A DNA stretch of 64,000 nt. It comes from Sinorhizobium arboris LMG 14919 (GTDB taxonomy: Bacteria > Pseudomonadota > Alphaproteobacteria > Rhizobiales > Rhizobiaceae). The notes beneath the pieces were generated by a model that was not told where the DNA came from, did no database searches, and saw nothing but the letters and a program-made list of their open reading frames with translations. Shown here one piece after another: positions 27,557 through 36,220 of this stretch. The position numbers and the translations under genes were made by a program. Location of the stretch: contig NZ_ATYB01000014.1 in NCBI RefSeq assembly GCF_000427465.1, positions 3,305,558 through 3,369,557 on the forward strand. The letters run 5' to 3'. The stretch's first letter is position 1, and each line of letters starts with the position of its first letter.

Positions 27557-30037
27557 CTATTCCGCCGCGATGATCTTCGGCGCTTCGGCGGAGGGAATGC
27601 GGCATGTAACTTCCGTGCCCTCGCCCTCCTTGCTGCGGATCGAGACATTGCCGTGGTGGAGGCTGACGAAGCTCTCGACGATGGAAAGGCCGAGGCCGGC
27701 GCCGCCGCGCTGGCCGTAGCTTTCGAAGCGGTTGAACACGGTGTTGAGCACATCTTGCGGGATACCGGGTCCGCTGTCGGAAACCGAGAAGACGAAGTCG
27801 CCCCCTTCGCGCCAGCATTTGAGATCGATCGCGCTGCCGTCCGGGGCGAAGTTCGCCGCATTGGTGAGAAGCTTGATGAAGATCTGCTTCAGCCGTTGCT
27901 GGTCCGCAACGATCCGGCCGAGATTGTCGGGAACGTCGGTTCTCAGCGACACGCCGCTCTCGGCAAGCCGTTCGCCCATCTGCTGCGTCACGTCGTCGAT
28001 GAGGTCGACGAGTCTGACCTCCGACAAGTCGAGCTCGACGATGCCGGCATCGACAGTCGCAAGATCGAGGATGTCGTTGACGATGGTCAGGAGCAGCGAC
28101 GAGGAGGTGGCGATGTGGTCGACATATTCGGCCTGACGCTCGTTGAGCTCGCCGAAGACCGGTGTTTTCAGAAGGTCGGCGAAGCCGATGATGTTCGTCA
28201 GCGGCGAGCGCAGCTCGTAGGAGACGTGGTGCACGAAATCGTTTTTCAGCGCGTCCGCCTTGCGCAGTGCTTCGTTCTTCTCGGTCAATGCGCGCTCGAC
28301 TCGAACGCTGTCGGTTATGTTGACGAAGGTCAGCATGGTCTGCGCGTTGGGCAGCGGAATGACCGCGTAGTCGAGGATGAGGCCCGTGCGCAGTTCCAGG
28401 ATGCCGCGGCTCGACGGCCGCTCGTCATCGAAGCTGGTGATGATATGGGCGAAGCGCTTCCAGCCATCCGGCTGGTCGTAGGAGGCGAGGCATGCCTGCT
28501 CGATCGCCCGGATATGGGTTCCGGCCTGGGCCTCGGTCTCGTTGATGCCCCAGATCGCCCGGAATGCCGGGTTCGAGAGACGGATGCGGCCGTCGGGGCC
28601 GAAGACGGCGACGCCCTCGGCCAGATGGTCGATCGTTTCGCCCTGGACCTGAACGAGCGTGTTGTAGCGCGTTTCGAGGTCGACCCTTTCCGTCAGGTTC
28701 TCGAACACCCAGGTCGCACCGCCCTGCGGCCGCGCGGTGGCGAAAACGCGGAGCGTCTGGCCGTTCGGCAGGTGCCAAAGATCGGACTGCGTGTCGATCG
28801 CCTGGTAGACGGAAAGCGCATTTGCCTTCCATTGTTTCCAGTTGAGCTGCTCCGGCAGCTTGCCGCCGGCACGCAGCCGGTCGAGCACCTCGCCATTGTC
28901 CGGCTTGCGCTCGAGGAACCCCATGTCGAGGTCCCAAAGGCGCTGGAAAGCCTGATTGTAGAACTGAAGGCGCTGGTTGCCGTCGAATATCGCCACCGGC
29001 GTCGCCAGATGTTCCAGTGTCTCGGCATGGCTCTTGAGCGTCCGCGCCAGCTCCTCGCGTACCGCCTCGATGCCGGAGACGTCGATCGCGATTCCGGCCG
29101 AGCCCGCGGGCGTGCGGGCGTCGACGACGTCGAAGAACGTCCGGTTGCCCCTGACCACGGTCGAAACCTTGTCGCGGAACGGCGTCTGGAACGTCGAGAC
29201 CGTGCGGATCCGCTCGCGGGCTGCGGTCGCGAGCAGCTCTCGCTCTTCGGCGACCGCCGTGCTCGCGCTCTGGCTTTCGACCGCATTGGCGTAGGCGGCA
29301 TTGACCCATTCGAGCCTGCCATCTCCTCCGCGCTGCCAGGCGGGAAGATCGACCGCGTCGAGCAGCGTGCGGAATGTCGAAAGCGACGCATGCAGCTGAT
29401 CGCGCTCGAGCTTCAGCTCGGCGAGTTCGGCCCTGAGATTGTTGAGCGCGATGAAACGCACGAAGGCCCGCCCGCCGGACACCCGGCCCTGGGCCTCGAG
29501 CACCTCGTTGCGTTGCGTTTCGAGCACGAGGTCGAAGCTCTGCGCTTGCGCGCGCAGGGTTTCGATCGCCTTTTCGAGCAGGCTTGCCGATTGCGGCTTG
29601 ATCCAGCGGCCGAAGGCGAGAAAATCGCGATCGTCCTGCGGCGCCCCGGTTTCGACCGGGAGCTGGCCGAGGAATTCCGGTCGTTCCGCGAGCCCGTCCC
29701 AGATCACGATGCGCCTGTTCTTGTCGGCGATCAGCGCCTGGAAACGGGAAATGCGCTGGTTCGTGTCCGACAGATTGGAACGAAGTTCGCGGTTCTCGGC
29801 CTCGATGTTGCCGCGCTGCCGGATGAGCCAGATCGCCGAGATCATGGCTGCCGAAATGACGCCGATCAGGACGGAGAAGGTCACCACCTCGGATGTGCCG
29901 AAGATGCTCCTGGCCGGGTCGGTTGCCTGAGCTGCGGCGTCGCTTGCGGCAAACAGCATCGTTCCCGCAAGGAGCCGCTTGATCAGCTTCGGCGCCCCCT
30001 GCCGTTCTGAAGAAGTCATGGATACTGATGTTTTCAC
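27557..30037 (-). CDS. divL: DivL-type PAS sensor kinase with Tyr at the phospho-site
   Basis: About 826 residues from a GTG at 30037 (GGGGG upstream); an ATG at 30019 would give 820. There is a hydrophobic N terminus (LLAGTMLFAASDAAAQ) and a membrane segment near residues 50-73. Several PAS-like sensor regions follow, then DHp and HATPase domains. The H-box reads HHVSYELRSPLTNI: Tyr (codon TAC at 28219-28217) stands where kinases have His. The ATP-binding boxes LLTNAANF, SDSGPGIP and GGAGLGLSIV look intact. This pattern defines DivL, which in Caulobacter modulates the CckA-CtrA cell-cycle pathway with DivK. It lies upstream of tsaE-amgK on the same strand. Confidence 0.88.
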   Translation of the reverse strand: MKTSVSMTSSERQGAPKLIKRLLAGTMLFAASDAAAQATDPARSIFGTSEVVTFSVLIGVISAAMISAIWLIRQRGNIEAENRELRSNLSDTNQRISRFQALIADKNRRIVIWDGLAERPEFLGQLPVETGAPQDDRDFLAFGRWIKPQSASLLEKAIETLRAQAQSFDLVLETQRNEVLEAQGRVSGGRAFVRFIALNNLRAELAELKLERDQLHASLSTFRTLLDAVDLPAWQRGGDGRLEWVNAAYANAVESQSASTAVAEERELLATAARERIRTVSTFQTPFRDKVSTVVRGNRTFFDVVDARTPAGSAGIAIDVSGIEAVREELARTLKSHAETLEHLATPVAIFDGNQRLQFYNQAFQRLWDLDMGFLERKPDNGEVLDRLRAGGKLPEQLNWKQWKANALSVYQAIDTQSDLWHLPNGQTLRVFATARPQGGATWVFENLTERVDLETRYNTLVQVQGETIDHLAEGVAVFGPDGRIRLSNPAFRAIWGINETEAQAGTHIRAIEQACLASYDQPDGWKRFAHIITSFDDERPSSRGILELRTGLILDYAVIPLPNAQTMLTFVNITDSVRVERALTEKNEALRKADALKNDFVHHVSYELRSPLTNIIGFADLLKTPVFGELNERQAEYVDHIATSSSLLLTIVNDILDLATVDAGIVELDLSEVRLVDLIDDVTQQMGERLAESGVSLRTDVPDNLGRIVADQQRLKQIFIKLLTNAANFAPDGSAIDLKCWREGGDFVFSVSDSGPGIPQDVLNTVFNRFESYGQRGGAGLGLSIVESFVSLHHGNVSIRSKEGEGTEVTCRIPSAEAPKIIAAE

Positions 30038-30271
30038 GGTGCCGCCCCCGTTCGCCCGGAAAGTGCCGGCGACCTTGCGCCCCCGCGCGCCGGAACCCGT
30101 TCGAGGGTTCCCGTTGGTTCCGATTGCATCTCCGGTCTGTCTCCGTCTGTTTGCCGCCTGTTCGACAAGACATCCCATTCGACCGTGCCGCCGGCCGAAA
30201 AACGGCGCCAGCGTCACGAATCAATGACTTAAGCATACTTCTTTGAGGATTCAGCTGAAAGTGTGCGGCCC
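30038..30271. other. Gap upstream of divL
   Basis: Together with the ahcY terminator this makes a 301-bp stretch without a gene. Minus-strand codons remain open back to 30217, so a longer divL N terminus cannot be excluded. That extension is Arg/Gly-rich and precedes the hydrophobic signal, so it is unlikely to be translated. No promoter could be assigned with confidence. Confidence 0.4.
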
Positions 30272-30308
30272 AAAAAAGCGGCCGCGATCTCTTGTCAAGA
30301 TCGCGGCC
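30272..30308 (-). terminator. Intrinsic terminator of ahcY
   Basis: Perfect 11-bp arms GGCCGCGATCT (30280-30290) and AGATCGCGGCC (30298-30308) with a 7-nt loop. On the minus strand they are followed by GC and six T residues (AAAAAA at 30272-30277 on plus), 30 bp after the ahcY stop. A clear rho-independent terminator that isolates ahcY from divL. Confidence 0.9.
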
Positions 30309-30338
30309 ACAAGATGTTGTGGATTGTCCGGGTAAGGA

Positions 30339-31739
30339 TCAGTACCGGTAGTGTTCAGCCTTGAACGGACCCTGCGGCTTCACGCCGATATAGGCGGCCT
30401 GTTCGTCGGAGAGTTCCGTCAGCTTGGCGCCGAGCTTGGCCAGATGCAGGCGCGCGACCTTCTCATCGAGCTGCTTCGGAAGCACGTAGACCTCGTTCTT
30501 GTAGTTCTCGCCCCTGGTGAAGAGCTCGATCTGCGCCAGAACCTGGTTGGAGAAGGAAGCCGACATGACGAAGGACGGATGACCGGTGGCATTGCCGAGG
30601 TTGAGCAGGCGGCCTTCCGAAAGCAGGATGATGCGGTTGCCCTTCGGGAACTCGATCAGGTCGACCTGCGGCTTGACGTTCGTCCACTTCAGGTTCCGGA
30701 GCGCCGAGACCTGAATTTCGTTGTCGAAATGGCCGATATTGCCGACGATCGCCATGTCCTTCATCGCGCGCATATGCTCGATGCGAATGACGTCCTTGTT
30801 GCCGGTGGTGGTGATGAAGATGTCGGCGGACGATACGACGTCTTCGAGCTGAACGACTTCATAGCCGTCCATGGCTGCCTGAAGGGCGCAGATCGGATCG
30901 ACTTCGGTGACCTTGACGCGTGCGCCGGCGCCGCTGAGCGAGGCGGCCGAGCCCTTGCCGACGTCGCCGTAACCGCAGACCACCGCGACCTTGCCGGCCA
31001 TCATCACGTCCGTGCCGCGGCGGATGCCGTCGACGAGCGATTCCTTGCAACCGTATTTATTGTCGAATTTCGACTTGGTGACGCTGTCGTTGACATTGAT
31101 TGCCGGGAAGGGCAGCAGGCCCTTGGCCTGGAGCTGGTACAGGCGGTTGACGCCCGTCGTCGTCTCTTCCGTCACGCCCCTGATCGCGTCACGCTGCTTG
31201 GTGAACCAGCCGGGTGTCGCGGCAAGGCGCTTCTTGATCTGTGCGAAAAGGATCTCTTCCTCTTCCGAGCCCGGGTTCGTCAGAATGTTCTCGCCCGCCT
31301 CGGCGCGGGCGCCGAGCAGGATGTACATGGTCGCGTCGCCGCCGTCGTCGAGGATCATGTTCGACACGCCGCCATCGGCCCACTGGAAGATCTTGTCGGT
31401 GTAGGTCCAATATTCCTCCAGCGTCTCGCCCTTGACGGCGAAGACGGGAATACCGCTCGCGGCAATCGCGGCAGCAGCGTGGTCCTGGGTCGAGAAGATG
31501 TTGCACGACGCCCAGCGGACTTCGGCGCCGAGCGCGACCAGCGTCTCGATCAGCACGGCGGTCTGGATGGTCATGTGGAGCGAGCCGGTAATGCGGGCGC
31601 CCTTCAGCGGCTTCGATTCGCCGAATTCCTCACGGCAGGCCATCAGACCCGGCATTTCCGTTTCGGCAATGGCAATTTCCTTGCGCCCGAAATCGGCAAG
31701 CCCGATGTCGGCGACGATATAGTCCTGCGTTGCGCTCAT
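30339..31739 (-). CDS. ahcY: S-adenosylhomocysteine hydrolase AhcY
   Basis: 466-residue NAD-dependent enzyme splitting S-adenosylhomocysteine into adenosine and homocysteine in the methyl cycle. Family blocks are [14 protein letters not shown], the NAD-binding [13 protein letters not shown], and the C-terminal PFKAEHYRY, the canonical end. Length is normal for the long bacterial form. A near-perfect palindrome 126 bp upstream is a likely control site, and a strong terminator follows. Confidence 0.97.
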   Translation of the reverse strand: MSATQDYIVADIGLADFGRKEIAIAETEMPGLMACREEFGESKPLKGARITGSLHMTIQTAVLIETLVALGAEVRWASCNIFSTQDHAAAAIAASGIPVFAVKGETLEEYWTYTDKIFQWADGGVSNMILDDGGDATMYILLGARAEAGENILTNPGSEEEEILFAQIKKRLAATPGWFTKQRDAIRGVTEETTTGVNRLYQLQAKGLLPFPAINVNDSVTKSKFDNKYGCKESLVDGIRRGTDVMMAGKVAVVCGYGDVGKGSAASLSGAGARVKVTEVDPICALQAAMDGYEVVQLEDVVSSADIFITTTGNKDVIRIEHMRAMKDMAIVGNIGHFDNEIQVSALRNLKWTNVKPQVDLIEFPKGNRIILLSEGRLLNLGNATGHPSFVMSASFSNQVLAQIELFTRGENYKNEVYVLPKQLDEKVARLHLAKLGAKLTELSDEQAAYIGVKPQGPFKAEHYRY

Positions 31740-31864
31740 GAAGTTCTCCAGGCTGATCCTAGGGCCGCCCCGGCCACATGGCCGTTCGGCGGCATGACAA
31801 TGCCTCCCGCGATCGCGGGCAGCGTGGTCTCGGTCTATCAGGAATCCCAGGGAAGGGCAACCAA

Positions 31865-31886
31865 CATATAAAGAAGTCTTTATATG
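31865..31886. promoter_or_regulatory. Palindromic operator upstream of ahcY (SahR-type candidate)
   Basis: Two perfect 10-bp arms, CATATAAAGA and TCTTTATATG, separated by AG. The site is AT-rich in a GC-rich region and lies between the HPr stop and ahcY, 126 bp before the ahcY start. It looks like the operator of an ArsR-type regulator. SahR, which responds to S-adenosylhomocysteine, is the obvious candidate for this gene. The palindrome is certain; the regulator is inferred. Confidence 0.65.
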
Positions 31887-31896
31887 TTTATATCGG

Positions 31897-32187
31897 TTAC
31901 ATCTCTTCGCCGAATCTGTCGCGCACCAGGGAATCGAGGGCGTTGAGCGCCTCTTCGGCCTGAGCGCCGCTGGCGGTGACGAAGACCGTGCAGCCGGTGC
32001 TGGCCGCCAGCATCATCAGGCCCATAATCGAGGTTCCGCCGACCGTCATCCCGTCCTTCGAGACGGTGATCTCGGCGTCGAAGGCCTCGACGGTCTGCAC
32101 GAATTTCGCAGAGGCACGCGCATGCAGGCCGCGCTTGTTGACGATGAGCAGTTCGCGCGTCAGAGCCGTGTCGGGGCGGTGGTCCAT
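31897..32187 (-). CDS. HPr phosphocarrier of the regulatory PTS
   Basis: 96-residue HPr with phosphoryl-accepting His22 in NKRGLHARA and the regulatory Ser53 in [11 protein letters not shown], the site used by HPr kinase. No sugar-specific IIB or IIC component lies nearby. As in other alphaproteobacteria it is therefore part of a signalling PTS rather than a sugar importer. Its start touches the stop of the EIIA gene at 32187. Confidence 0.94.
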   Translation of the reverse strand: MDHRPDTALTRELLIVNKRGLHARASAKFVQTVEAFDAEITVSKDGMTVGGTSIMGLMMLAASTGCTVFVTASGAQAEEALNALDSLVRDRFGEEM

Positions 32188-32588
32188 TATTTCCCACTCA
32201 GAACGCGGCTGGCGACATTGATGTATTTGCGCCCGGCTTCGGAAGCTTCCACAAGCGCCTTGTCCATGTCGCTTTCGCCACGCACGCCGGCGAGCTTGAT
32301 CAGCATCGGCAGATTGACGCCGGCAATGACCTCGACGCTGCCGCCGCGCATCACGGAAATGGCGAGGTTGGAGGGGGTTCCGCCGAACATGTCCGTCAGA
32401 ATGATGACGCCGTCGCCTTCATTGGCCTTTTCGACGGCGTCGAGGATATCCTGACGCCGCTGATCCATGTCGTCCTCGGGGCCTATGCAGACGGTCTCGA
32501 TAGCTTTTTGCGGACCGACGACATGCTCCAAAGCGTGCCGGAACTCATCCGCCAGCTTGCCATGAGTGACAAGCACAAGTCCGATCAT
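32187..32588 (-). CDS. PTS EIIA of the mannose family (regulatory)
   Basis: 133-residue EIIA-Man domain alone, with the phospho-site His9 in LVLVTHGKLADE and the family block TDMFGGTPSN. It is not fused to IIB, and no IIC/IID is present, so it serves signalling with HPr. The ATG at 32588 begins right at the domain. It overlaps the HPr start by 1 bp and follows hprK after 156 bp. Confidence 0.92.
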   Translation of the reverse strand: MIGLVLVTHGKLADEFRHALEHVVGPQKAIETVCIGPEDDMDQRRQDILDAVEKANEGDGVIILTDMFGGTPSNLAISVMRGGSVEVIAGVNLPMLIKLAGVRGESDMDKALVEASEAGRKYINVASRVLSGK

Positions 32589-32744
32589 GGGTATCTTTGC
32601 TCCAACTGCATATGCAACTCGTTGATGGCCAGATATCGCAATGCAGCAATTTCGTCCACCTGTTGGGGGCGCCATCTTGGCAAGGAAAAGCCGAAGTGCA
32701 AGCCAAAAATGCCGAAAAAGCAGCCGTGCTGCATTCAGATCAGG

Positions 32745-33203
32745 CTAAAGTCCTAGATTTCGGGGCAGAAGCGCGGCGAGGGCGTCGACTGGCGAAAGCG
32801 GTCCTTCAACGGGAACGCGCAACAGCGGCAGATTTCGCCCGATATCGAGCTGCAGTTCCTCCTCCTCCGGCGGCAGGCGCGGGTCGAATGGCGTCCTGAC
32901 GGGCATGATCGCCCACTCGAGAACGCACGCGGAGAGAGTTTCGACCTTCGCGATCCCGCATCCGCGGATTTCAATCAGCCCGCGAATGGCCGCGGGGCAG
33001 CGCGCGACGATGCGCCCGTCGCGAAGCGTCAGATCGACCCGGTCGTCCGCGACGAGCGCGGCGAAGCGGCCCCGGCGCCGCAACTCCGAGATACAGGCAA
33101 GTGCCAGGGCCGACTTGCCCGAGCCGGAAGGCCCCGTGATCAGGAACCCGGCCGTGCCGAGAACGATCGCTGTCCCGTGGACATTGATGACAGGCGCGTT
33201 CAC
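32745..33203 (-). CDS. hprK: HPr kinase/phosphorylase, short alphaproteobacterial form
   Basis: 152-residue protein, half the Firmicute length. It has only the catalytic domain with P-loop GPSGSGKSALAL at about residues 20-31, and lacks the N-terminal domain. It phosphorylates HPr on the regulatory serine. The short form is standard in alphaproteobacteria, so this is not a truncation. Its start overlaps the exoS stop by 4 bp, coupling it to the ExoS/ChvI system. Confidence 0.9.
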   Translation of the reverse strand: MNAPVINVHGTAIVLGTAGFLITGPSGSGKSALALACISELRRRGRFAALVADDRVDLTLRDGRIVARCPAAIRGLIEIRGCGIAKVETLSACVLEWAIMPVRTPFDPRLPPEEEELQLDIGRNLPLLRVPVEGPLSPVDALAALLPRNLGL

Positions 33204-34987
33204 GGGTGCGGCTCGGCGGGCAGCGAGAGGATGAAGCGGGCGCCGCTGACGCCGCCGTCCTTGCCGACGAGGTTCTCGGCCCTGAGCGTTCCGCCATGCG
33301 CTTCGGCGATCTGGCGCGAGATCGAAAGGCCGAGCCCGGAGTTCTGGCCGAAGTCCTCGCCTTCGGGCCGGTCCGTATAGAACCGCTCGAAGATGCGATC
33401 GATGTCCTCCGCCTGGATGCCCGGGCCGTTGTCTTCGACATAGACGAGACAGCGCGATCGCGACCGGGTCAGTCGGACGATGATGCGCCCGTTCTGCTCG
33501 GGGACGAAGGAGCGGGCGTTTTCGATCAGGTTCGTGATGATCTGGCCGATGCGCAGTTCGTAGCCGCTGACGATGAAGCTCGCGCGCGGATTGTCCTTGC
33601 GGTCGACGACGAAATCGAGCAGCACCGGTTTCTTGCTGCCCCGGATCTGCCGCGAGATATCGACGAGGTCGCCGAGGAGCTTTTCCAGGTCGACCTTTTT
33701 CGCGTCGGAGCGGGCAAGCTCCGCATCCAACCGGGAGGCATCCGAAATATCGCTTATCAGCCGGTCGAGGCGCCGCACGTCGTGCTGGATGACGTCCATG
33801 AGCCGCTTCTTCGATTCCTCGTTGCGCGCGAGCGGCAAGGTCTCCACCGCGCTGCGCAGCGATGTCAGAGGGTTCTTGAGTTCGTGGCTCACATCGGCGG
33901 CGAAGTTCTCGATCGCCGCGATACGGTCGTAAAGCGCCGTCGTCATTTCCCGGAGCGCAACCGACAGATTGCCGATTTCGTCCTGGCGGGATGAAAAGTC
34001 CGGGATCTCCTCGCGTTCCTTGGCGCCGCCGCGACGCACGCGGATGGCGGCGGCCGAAAGCCGGCGGAGCGGATTGGCGATCGTCGATGAAAGAAGCAGC
34101 GAAAGAATAACGTTGACGAGCGCCGCCACGCCGAAAACGCGGATGATCGCCAGCCTTTCGGCATGGACGATCTTGTCGATGTCGCCGGCCTGGGTGGAGA
34201 GAAGGAGCACGCCGAGAACGGCGCGGAATCGCTGTACCGGCACTGCCACCGAGACGATCAGCTCGCCCTTCTCGGTCACGCGCACGACGGCGCCGCGCAC
34301 GCCGGTCAGAGCGTTCATCACCTCCGGGTAGATGGAGCCGTTACCGCCCGGCGGCTCCTTGTAGAGCGGGAGGTTGCCCGGCTGCAGCAACCGGTTGAAC
34401 CACGTGGCGAATTCCTCCGCGAGGCTCGGCGATTCCGGATCGACCGGGGGCAGGTCGAAGCGGAGCACCTGACCCCCGCTATAGAGATGCCGAGAGTCGA
34501 GCAGCAGGTCAGCATCCGCGTCGAAGAGGCGCGCGCGGGTACGCGTGGGCGAAATCAGCCTTCTGAGGACCGGCGCCACGCGCTCCTGGATGATCGGGAA
34601 TTCGAGGTCCTCGTCGCTCGGCAGCGGCGTGATGCTCTCACCGGCCTGCAGCTCCAGCAGCTTTTCCGGATCGATGGTGATCGAATTGGTGTCGACCGAT
34701 GCGGAGGCGGAAATGGCGCCGGCGATGATCTCGCCCTGCGTCAGGAGGCTCTCGACGCGCGCATCGATCAGACCTTCCCGGAACTGGTTGAGGTACATGA
34801 TCCCGCCGACGAGTACCACAAGCGCGACGAGGTTGAAGAAGACGATGCGCCGCGTCAGGCTCGAGAAGACGGCATTGCCGAACAGGCGGCGGATCAGCGT
34901 AAAGGGATGCGCCCATCGCCTCTGCCCGCGCAGCGTCGATGTCCGTCCTTCAGCTTCTTCGATATCGCCCTGCAAGACTTCTACCAA
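33200..34987 (-). CDS. exoS: Sensor histidine kinase ExoS/ChvG
   Basis: 595-residue inner-membrane kinase. Transmembrane segments lie at about 47-66 and 279-300, flanking a large periplasmic sensor region, followed by HAMP (about 300-355). DHp holds phospho-His368 in AADVSHELKNPLTS, and HATPase follows (VEDNGPGI, NSGLGLSISRQI). Length and domains match ExoS of S. meliloti, which with ChvI controls succinoglycan, flagella and acid/host adaptation. It lies 169 bp downstream of chvI and overlaps hprK. Confidence 0.94.
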   Translation of the reverse strand: MVEVLQGDIEEAEGRTSTLRGQRRWAHPFTLIRRLFGNAVFSSLTRRIVFFNLVALVVLVGGIMYLNQFREGLIDARVESLLTQGEIIAGAISASASVDTNSITIDPEKLLELQAGESITPLPSDEDLEFPIIQERVAPVLRRLISPTRTRARLFDADADLLLDSRHLYSGGQVLRFDLPPVDPESPSLAEEFATWFNRLLQPGNLPLYKEPPGGNGSIYPEVMNALTGVRGAVVRVTEKGELIVSVAVPVQRFRAVLGVLLLSTQAGDIDKIVHAERLAIIRVFGVAALVNVILSLLLSSTIANPLRRLSAAAIRVRRGGAKEREEIPDFSSRQDEIGNLSVALREMTTALYDRIAAIENFAADVSHELKNPLTSLRSAVETLPLARNEESKKRLMDVIQHDVRRLDRLISDISDASRLDAELARSDAKKVDLEKLLGDLVDISRQIRGSKKPVLLDFVVDRKDNPRASFIVSGYELRIGQIITNLIENARSFVPEQNGRIIVRLTRSRSRCLVYVEDNGPGIQAEDIDRIFERFYTDRPEGEDFGQNSGLGLSISRQIAEAHGGTLRAENLVGKDGGVSGARFILSLPAEPHP

Positions 34988-35156
34988 GTCTCCCGCTCCC
35001 GCGACGCCTGTCGCCTTCGCCCGTTCCGCGATGCCCTACGCCAGCCGGCGCCGCCGCGCAAGCGCTACACGCGCCGCGCACCTGGCCTATGCGAAGCCCG
35101 CCGGCCCTAAGCATGGCGTGCACCCCGAACGATGCGCGATCCGCGGATTCGTTTCC

Positions 35157-35879
35157 TCAGGCCGACTCGCGGAACCGATAGCCGACGCCGTAGAGCGTCT
35201 CGATCATGTCGAAGTCGTTGTCGACCATCTTGAACTTCTTGCGAAGCCGCTTGATGTGGCTGTCGATCGTCCGGTCGTCGACATAGACCTGTTCGTCATA
35301 GGCAGCATCCATCAGGGCATCGCGGCTCTTGACCACGCCGGGGCGCTGCGCCAGCGCGTGCAGGATGAGAAACTCCGTGACCGTCAGCGTCACGGATTCG
35401 TTCTTCCAGGTACAGGTATGCCGCTCCTGGTCCATGACGAGCTGCCCGCGTTCGAGCGAACGGGAGGGCGTGTCGGCATTCTTCGCCGGTCCTGCCGCCC
35501 CGGCCACAGCCTCCCGGTTGGCCGCGCGACGCAGGATGGCCTTGACGCGCTCCACCAGGAGGCGCTGCGAGAAAGGCTTGGTGATGAAGTCGTCGGCGCC
35601 CATCTTGAGTCCGAAGAGCTCGTCGATTTCCTCATCCTTGGACGTGAGAAAGATGACGGGCAGATCGGACTTCTGTCTCAGCCGCCGCAACAGCTCCATG
35701 CCGTCCATGCGGGGCATCTTGATGTCGAAGATAGCGAGCTGCGGCGGGCGCGCCAGCAGACCCTCCAGCGCCGATGCGCCGTCCGTATAGGTTTCGACTT
35801 TGTAGCCTTCGGCTTCCAGCGCGATGGACACGGATGTCAGGATGTTGCGGTCGTCATCGACAAGCGCGATGGTCTGCAT
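35157..35879 (-). CDS. chvI: OmpR-family response regulator ChvI
   Basis: 240-residue response regulator: receiver domain with acid pocket VDDD, phospho-Asp52 (FDIKMP) and Lys in ITKPFSQ, then a winged-helix effector domain ([31 protein letters not shown]). It is the partner of the sensor encoded just downstream. The ATG at 35879 begins directly at the domain. Confidence 0.95.
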   Translation of the reverse strand: MQTIALVDDDRNILTSVSIALEAEGYKVETYTDGASALEGLLARPPQLAIFDIKMPRMDGMELLRRLRQKSDLPVIFLTSKDEEIDELFGLKMGADDFITKPFSQRLLVERVKAILRRAANREAVAGAAGPAKNADTPSRSLERGQLVMDQERHTCTWKNESVTLTVTEFLILHALAQRPGVVKSRDALMDAAYDEQVYVDDRTIDSHIKRLRKKFKMVDNDFDMIETLYGVGYRFRESA

Positions 35880-36220
35880 CTTATTGTACTCCGTTTTCGG
35901 GCCCGGTTGCCGGTGCGCTTCAAGCTGCGCCTCAAGAATCGCGGCAACCGCGAGTCACGGCCGCGTTACTTGAGTATAAAGGTGGAACAAATTGTGGCGA
36001 AGTGCAAAAGCATGTGGTGCGGGTTCCCCGCGGACGGTGGCGCAGATAGGCTTCCGGGAGCTGCGATTCAACCGATTAAAAAATACATATTTTTCTTTAA
36101 ATCGATTAATATACTGATATCATTACCGTTTTAGGATCGGCTATCTTGTCTTGGGTGAGCCTTGCCGGTATGTTCCGACGAAATTCAACGCCAATGGCCA
36201 AACACGAAGGAAGCTTGACC
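35880..36220. other. Divergent chvI-pckA intergenic region
   Basis: 341-bp gap with no gene. The half near pckA (36066-36125) is strikingly AT-rich and carries two LacI-type half-palindromic elements and a TATACT -10-like box (36110-36115). The chvI half shows no motif I can name. Confidence 0.6.
36068..36110. promoter_or_regulatory. Two LacI-type operator-like sites before pckA (PckR candidate)
   Basis: Palindromes centred on CG: a distal TCAACCGATTAA (36068-36079) and a proximal TAAATCGATTAA (36098-36109). Their centres are 30 bp apart, about three helical turns. The proximal site abuts a TATACT -10-like box. LacI-family PckR is known to control pckA in S. meliloti, and the shape fits. The binding itself is inferred. 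Confidence 0.5.

Noticed and set aside
28200..28240. Loss of the phospho-His in the sensor kinase as gene decay
   Set aside because: Tyr at this place is the conserved DivL state, and the ATP-binding domain is intact.
27251..30010. Plus-strand frame of more than 900 codons opposite divL
   Set aside because: No recognisable motif. The minus strand carries a complete PAS/DHp/HATPase protein.
31740..31896. SAM or SAH riboswitch upstream of ahcY
   Set aside because: No pseudoknot-like SAM-II or SAH aptamer pattern could be drawn. The striking element here is a DNA palindrome.
32745..33203. hprK as a truncated pseudogene
   Set aside because: The 150-residue form with P-loop and no N-terminal domain is normal for alphaproteobacteria.
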